Translations under genes and position numbers: made by a program
From: Diadophis punctatus similis
Taxonomy: Eukaryota; Chordata; Lepidosauria; Squamata; Dipsadidae
Length of the DNA: 64,000 nt
Direction: 5' to 3'
Assembly (NCBI GenBank): GCA_023053685.1
Contig: JALIGW010000003.1
Coordinates: 47,953,996 to 48,017,995 of the forward strand
Shown here: positions 58,573-64,000 of the stretch, piece by piece
Layout: every line of letters begins with the position of its first letter
How positions within the stretch are numbered: position 1 is the stretch's first letter
Notes under the pieces: generated by a model
What the model saw: the letters and a program-made list of their open reading frames with translations, nothing else
What the model was told of the DNA's origin: nothing
Databases searched by the model: none

Positions 58573-58990
58573 CAGGAGTGGATTCCTCCCGGTTCGGACC
58601 AGTTTGCCTGAACCGGTAGCGACCCGCTGGTGACATCATGATGACATCACCAAACCAGATCGGTCGGTGTCAGTCCGTGGGCACCACCATATTATTTTTG
58701 AATTTATTTATTTATTTAGGAATTTTTCCCAGGTTTTTTCTTCTGCACGTGTGCAGAAGCCAAGTTTCTGCCACTGCGCCGCCAGCTTGTTTCCGGCTGT
58801 TTTTGCTATTTTTGCTTCTGCGCATAAGCAGAGTTTTCGGCGGGGGGGGGAATGCTTGCCCGACTGCTCCCTCCCTAAGCAGCCTCGGAAGTTTTCAAGC
58901 TTGTCTGGAGAGGCATTTTTTAAAAGAAAACCCCGAAAAAGTTGCAAGATCTGGAGCTGGCGGTCTCCGGTAAGATGCGCATCTCGTGGC
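58573..58990. mobile_element. hAT-family element, left end only
   Basis: CAGGAGTGGATTCCTCCCGG then TTCGGACC and CTGAACCGGTAGCGACCCG match the GGTTCGG..GAACCGGTAGCG signature of the other copies. GTCTAATA precedes it at 58565-58572 but no second copy was found, so the right edge is not known. GC-rich sequence continues to about 59530. The 260- and 275-codon opposing frames there are base-composition artefacts. Confidence 0.6.
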
Positions 58991-59579
58991 CCGCCCCGCC
59001 CCATCCTCTGCCCCACCTGCCCACCCCCAAATTGCACCTCACTGCGAGTGTCTCTCAGCCGTTGTGTGCAGAGAAAAACTTTAAACAGTAAAGAAAAACT
59101 TCTCATGAGTGTGAGGCAAATAACAACTTGCACTCGCGATAATTTTTTCTTTACTCTGCAAGGGTTGCTCCGAGGAGCAAAACTTTCACCCCTGAATCCC
59201 AGGACCGCAGCCCCCCAACCCTGCCAGCCTGCCAGCTTTTCTCCCACTGGGGGGGGGGAGCCTCTCCGTGCTTCGGAAGCAACTTCCAGGCTGGGCAAAA
59301 CGTTGTCCTCCGAGAACGCTGCCGCTTGGGGAGAAACCTCAGTTGGGGAAGATGGATTACAGCGCCCTGAGGTGTTTTCCCCCCACCCGTGCATGGGAAG
59401 AGGTGAAGGGGCACCGGCAGACCAAGAAAGATGTCCCCGGCAATTGTAGGAAGGTTGTGGGGGGGTGTCTCCAGAGGAACCCTGGAGTGCACACACCCCA
59501 AGAGCGGAGTCTTCCTGCAATGCAGATTCAAGCAATTTCAGCTTCCCCTCTAGTTATCCAAACCTGAATCTCCATTTCC

Positions 59580-60420
59580 TGAGCTTCTGTCTGAGTCGGG
59601 CATGCAGCATATCCAGTGGTTCATTCTTAGGTTCTGATAAGATTTCCTGAAGAGGAGGAATGGCATCCTTGTATTTTCCTACTTCTTGAAATTCCCCACT
59701 AGCCACAACTTAATTACCAGATTTAAATTCCCAGTTGGGTACAGCTTTGGGCAAGAATGTTCTTTAATAGAATACTATTTCCCAAACAAAGCAAGGTGGA
59801 AAGATATTCAAAAGGAACATGACTAAAAGTTTAGAAAAGAAGATGGAGGTACATCTTTGAATGAAAGCTGATAAACCTTCAGAGGAATATAAAAATGTTG
59901 ATTAAATCTCAAAAGGAAGAAAACCAGGAATGTCTAAACATTCATTGTACTGTTTATTATTCAAATATTATAAACGTTAGGTTCCACATAAGCATTTGTT
60001 ACCAAGTGGAAAAGGAGCAAATGCAATGGAAAATCAGAGCTGAAGAAAGAGATAGCTTAAACTAATAATCTTGCTTTCTTTTAGAAAAGCCTAGTATGGT
60101 GTCAAACAAAAAATAATTTAAAAATAACCTCAAGTTCTGAGAAACTTAAGCAACTATTCAATTCTAAGAGTAGAAAGGATTCAAGTTTTTCAGTTGTCAC
60201 CTGGGACTCGGAGAAATTGCTACACTTTTAAACCAATTATGGATACGCTAAAGTTGAGTTCATAATTAGAGCTTCAACCAAACTTCTGATTAAATAATTA
60301 CTAAAACAAGTTATACCATTTTCAATAACCAGTTATTGAAATAACAAAGCACTCATTACCAGATCTTAACTGAATAAAAAGTAATGTCACTGCCTTAGTT
60401 TAAATAGATATTTTAATAAA
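59580..60420. other. Unassigned stretch
   Basis: A/T-rich sequence with no gene-like frames or recognised repeat ends. Confidence 0.35.
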
Positions 60421-60429
60421 TAAGAAAAT

Positions 60430-61260
60430 AATCTTTGAAATGAACTCTTTAGTAACTGTTTACTTTTCTACATAATCACCATCATGCTCTATACATTTCT
60501 ACCAGTGATGGACAAGCCTCTTCTACCAATGATGGGCAAGAACTCTACACTTTGTCTCTTCAATCATCTTGTGACAGTCCTTTCCACCTCTTCATTTGAA
60601 TCAAATAGATGCTGATGAAATCATCCTTTTCCTTTTTCAGTGCAGTGTTCCGAGGTATTAGTGGTGCTAGGTTCAAGAAATCCTTGTCCATAACACAATC
60701 TGCATCCCCCAATATGTAACATGAATTTTCCTGCCTGGGTTTTGATTTTTTTTTATTTTGCAGGTGATGCTTTTCGATATTCCATGGATTGATTCTTCAT
60801 TTCATTTCAGCTGTCAAGATGCTGTCAATAGATACCTTAAGTTTTATTCTTGTGTGACAATTGCTATCAAATTTTAACTCTTGAAGCTTTAATCTTTGCT
60901 GTCAGCATACAAAAAAAACCTACGTTGCACAAGCCTTTTTGAAGAACATCGATTATACTGTATAATCCACATGTTCATGACATGCCAAATTTGACAGTAA
61001 TTTCCCTTCAGGTGATCTGCCAATTGTGCTAAATCAATTCATCAACTTTTCTTATGTAAAACTCATTGGTTGCTGTCATCCATTTTGTTTTCATCACACA
61101 GACCAGCTGTTTCTAAGTTTACCTTTCTATTTTTACATTTTTGGCATAGCAACACACTACTCACTTTACCATAATCATCGAAACAATCTACATTTGCTGG
61201 TGAATTTCAGATGGGAGATATTCCTTTGCCGTCAAAATCCAATCCTGGCACACTAATGAA
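60430..61260 (-). pseudogene. Possible mariner-type transposase relic
   Basis: On the - strand near 60470-60530 the sequence reads like RW.KCIE...GDYVEK, the W..R...CI...G.Y.E motif at the C-terminus of mariner transposases. The rest, moving right, is A/T-rich with many stops. No inverted ends were found. Confidence 0.3.
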
Positions 61261-61904
61261 TACTTACTGCATGATTCCATTCCATTTCATTTTATATAAT
61301 GTAAGTTTTCTGCCAGCTGACGTGAAATAAAAGACACTGAGCTTTAAATGCATCAATATATTACTCTTAATTGAGCTCTTGTAGAATATATTTATTAGTA
61401 CTATTTAACAAGATACATCTAACTAATTAACTAAGGAGGTCAGGAAGAAACGGTTCTGTTATTTTCCAAGGGAAATAGGCAGTTCGGAAATATGTAATAC
61501 AAATAAACAAATATATTTCTTCACATCTCATCCCATGAAGATGGTCACCCTACAGCTCCAGAGAGCCTTGGAGGACATTGATTATCTGGACCTCATTCAA
61601 TCTGCATTCAATCTGGATCATAATACCGACATCAATGGTCACATTTTCCAATGAGCTTTGATGGGCTTGGGATGGGAATAGCCCATCTGGCCCTCCTTGA
61701 ACTCTTAGCAGCTTTTGATACAACTGATCACTGTATGATGCTGGCTGGCTCAGGTGGTTGGATGTGGACAATACAGTCTAGCGGTGATTCTCTTCCTTTT
61801 TCCAGTAGCCGGTAGGGGCAGGGAGGTCAAGACTGAGGCCCCTCCTTTTTTTTCTACTTCCACCATGTGACTTTGCTACTTCAGAAACTGAACTGTTTAT
61901 GTTA

Positions 61905-62160
61905 TAAGCCAAGATGGCGCAGCGGTTAGAGAGCAGTACTGCAGGCTACTTTAGCTGACTATGATCATTTGAGTTCAGCTGTTCAAATCTCACCGGCTCA
62001 GGGTTGACTCAGCCTTCCATCCTTCCGAGGTAGGTAAAATAAGGACCCAGATTGTTGGGGGCAATGTAAATATATACATTGCTTAATGGTGTAAACCGCT
62101 TAGAGAGTGCTTGCACTATGAGGCGGTATATAAATATCACAAATAAATAATAAATAAATA
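61905..62160 (+). mobile_element. Sauria-type SINE, second + copy
   Basis: GATGGCGCAGCGGTTAGAGAG and GTTCAAATCTCACCGG are the tRNA-like A and B box regions. CCTTCCGAGGTAGGTAAAAT and GAGGCGGTATATAAAT follow, then (AATAA)n. It closely matches 1718-1952. Confidence 0.88.
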
Positions 62161-62164
62161 TCTT

Positions 62165-63225
62165 CAGAGTATGAAGTGAGGCAATGGTTATCTCTAGATT
62201 CAGATGTAATGTAAAATATTTTGATCTTTTCTGTATTATGTTTCTCTTGAAACTCAAAATACTATTTAAAAAACTACAAAAAGTTTAATTTAAAACTCAG
62301 CATTTTATTCAATTTCTAATAGAAATACAATATAACTTTTAATTTGGAATTGTATGTCCTTGTCATGGCAATCAAAAGGAAAAATGTTAGAATGGGGAAA
62401 TGCATTAAACTATTGGCGAGAGTTTAAATGATCTTTCCCAAATTACTATTTTACTACAAGTGATTCCTCCATCTTCAGACAAACTTTCTCCATAGCAAAT
62501 ATAAACAAATTCATTAACACAATAAACCATTTTAGATTTGACATGTTATGTGGACTGAAACAACAGGGAAACATTGCAGTATCTAATTTTGAGGTCTTAT
62601 ATAATGTATATCAAGTAAAATAGTTAATTCGTTTTGTATACCATAATGGGTCACAGAGATTTGATTATGGACAGAAGATCTGCCATTTACAATTGTAAAT
62701 TGTATTTTTAATAAAAAAAAAACATTGTCAATTCATTTTATAAGGCAGCCTTAATGGTATAGGAACTGTGAATGAAATTTGAGCTTATTTTTCCTCCATT
62801 TAATTCATCCCATTTTAAATGAAAGATACACAATTATTTTTAAAAGCACACTTAAAAATAACAATTTGCAATATAAAAGTGGGATGGACAACTAAAATGT
62901 TTTCAAATTAAAAGGCTTGTTTCACTGTAATAAATATTTTATAGTAAGGGATCCTCATGAGAATATAATACAGCTATCCATTTCAAATTAGTTTTTAACC
63001 ACAGGTAATTCCAAAAAGAACAACCTATGAAAAAATTCATTTGACCACAATTAGTTCATCTAAAGGAATTGTTAACACCCAATTATAGAAGTCTAATTGA
63101 TAACATCTTTTAAAAATATATTACTGAATCATTATAAAAAGGTGAAGGTTGCCAAGCTTGTTTTCTGGTAATTAGAGAGATGTACCCATGTAGGGACATA
63201 TACAGGTGATTTACCGCTGCATTCT
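62165..63225. other. Unassigned A/T-rich stretch
   Basis: No coding frame or recognisable repeat end. Confidence 0.35.
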
Positions 63226-63228
63226 TTC

Positions 63229-63230
<2 letters not shown>

Positions 63231-63299
<69 letters not shown>
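63231..63299. repeat. (CT)n microsatellite
   Basis: About 34 uninterrupted CT units. The RERERE frame on the - strand is its artefact. Confidence 0.97.
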
Positions 63300-63303
<4 letters not shown>

Positions 63304-63748
63304 GATTAACAGTTGCCACAATTTGTTGAAACATGAAATTCATTATCACATAAATGCAGACTGAATTCCCATGGATGTAAATGTCTTTCTTGTATGCTTT
63401 TGATTTCTGTAGAACACTGTAATAGTGGCAATTTTCCACTGTTGTTGTGATAGTTGAGGCTGACGAAGGGCTATTTCCCAGTCACAAGAGGTTGAACATG
63501 AGGCTCCTGCCAAATTAAAAGTCACAGCGTGTTGCTGCTCCTGCTGCTGGCCCAGAAGATCCAACAGGATCTCTCTACCACAATCACCAACACCAAATAG
63601 AAGAAGTTACAGGCCACCAGCATCCCTGCATGGAAATACTTAAAAGCTTGAGCTTGAAGATCAAGTTTCAGCTCAACCATTGCTAGGAACAGAACATTAA
63701 CTGTCTTTCAACTTTGAAAATATTTAAACATCTGTTTACCTATCACCT

Positions 63749-64000
63749 ACCGTATTTTTCGGAGTATAAGATGCACCTTTTTACCCCCCAAAAGAGGGTG
63801 AAAACATGGGTGCGTCTTATACACCAAATGTAGCCCCTCCCACCCAGCCACCCCCACCCTTTGGCCTCTGTCTTCCAGCAATTTACCTGCTTGCAGCAAA
63901 CAGAGAAGAGCCTGTTAAGCCAAGTAAGTCATTAGCAGCTTCCCGACCCTCAGCTGATTTGCCACGTGCTAAAATGAAACTGAAACTAGCTGCAAAGAGG
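63749..64000. mobile_element. DNA-transposon-like end, cut by the window edge
   Basis: CCGTATTTTTCGGAGTATAA then GATGCACC and GGTGCGTCTTATACACC form short inverted pieces at the left. I recognise this opening as a widespread amniote repeat. Its far end lies outside the window. Confidence 0.5.

Noticed and set aside
58667..59535. Opposing frames of 260 and 275 codons
   Set aside because: Same GC-rich interval on both strands, low-complexity residues, no domain, and next to a hAT-type end.

Overview
Vertebrate nuclear DNA, almost certainly from a squamate reptile and most likely a snake. Two conserved multi-exon genes have clean GT-AG introns. The repeat content is squamate-like: tRNA-headed SINEs with a BovB-like tail (Sauria SINE type), CR1 LINEs ending in a (CTATT)n microsatellite (a tail type reported from snakes), L1, Tc1/mariner, many short hAT elements and Ty3/gypsy elements. 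The species cannot be named from sequence alone.

Genes. Positions 3.3-8.9 kb hold a complete CDC20 gene on the + strand (APC/C activator, 505 aa, ten coding exons after a short non-coding exon). Positions 13.0-22.1 kb hold the complete coding region of ELOVL1 on the - strand (very-long-chain fatty acid elongase, 287 aa, seven coding exons). Its non-coding first exon probably lies in the CpG island at about 29.6-29.75 kb. The two genes are tail to tail, the order known in mammals. The only other host-gene sequence seen is an intronless, frameshifted MROH-like (Maestro HEAT-repeat) copy at 33.4-34.65 kb on the - strand.

Repeats. From 34.9 kb to the end the window is a repeat graveyard with clear nesting. 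35.3-38.5 kb is an L1 with a 5' inversion (twin-priming signature). 39.4-42.5 kb is a CR1 split by an L1 5' fragment joined to an opposite-strand CR1. 44.5-46.6 kb is an L1-like element with target duplications and no recognisable ORF2. 47.8-49.35 kb is a Tc1 element. 50.45-51.95 kb is the 3' end of a gypsy element with its LTR. 52.55-57.9 kb is a decayed chromodomain-bearing Ty3/gypsy element carrying at least five later insertions, including a solo LTR and a hAT inside a CR1.

Most interesting points. (1) The predicted CDC20 lacks both known Cdh1-dependent degrons: the KEN box reads KEE and the CRY box reads NRY. (2) A 1.25-kb TIR element in an ELOVL1 intron has 10-bp target duplications and a ~360-bp GC-rich palindrome whose arms each look like a captured first exon (ATG plus splice donor). 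(3) A hAT family, with perfect 8-bp target duplications at five sites, spreads NRF1-like TGCGCATGCGCA palindromes. (4) The nested retroelement structures give a readable order of insertion.
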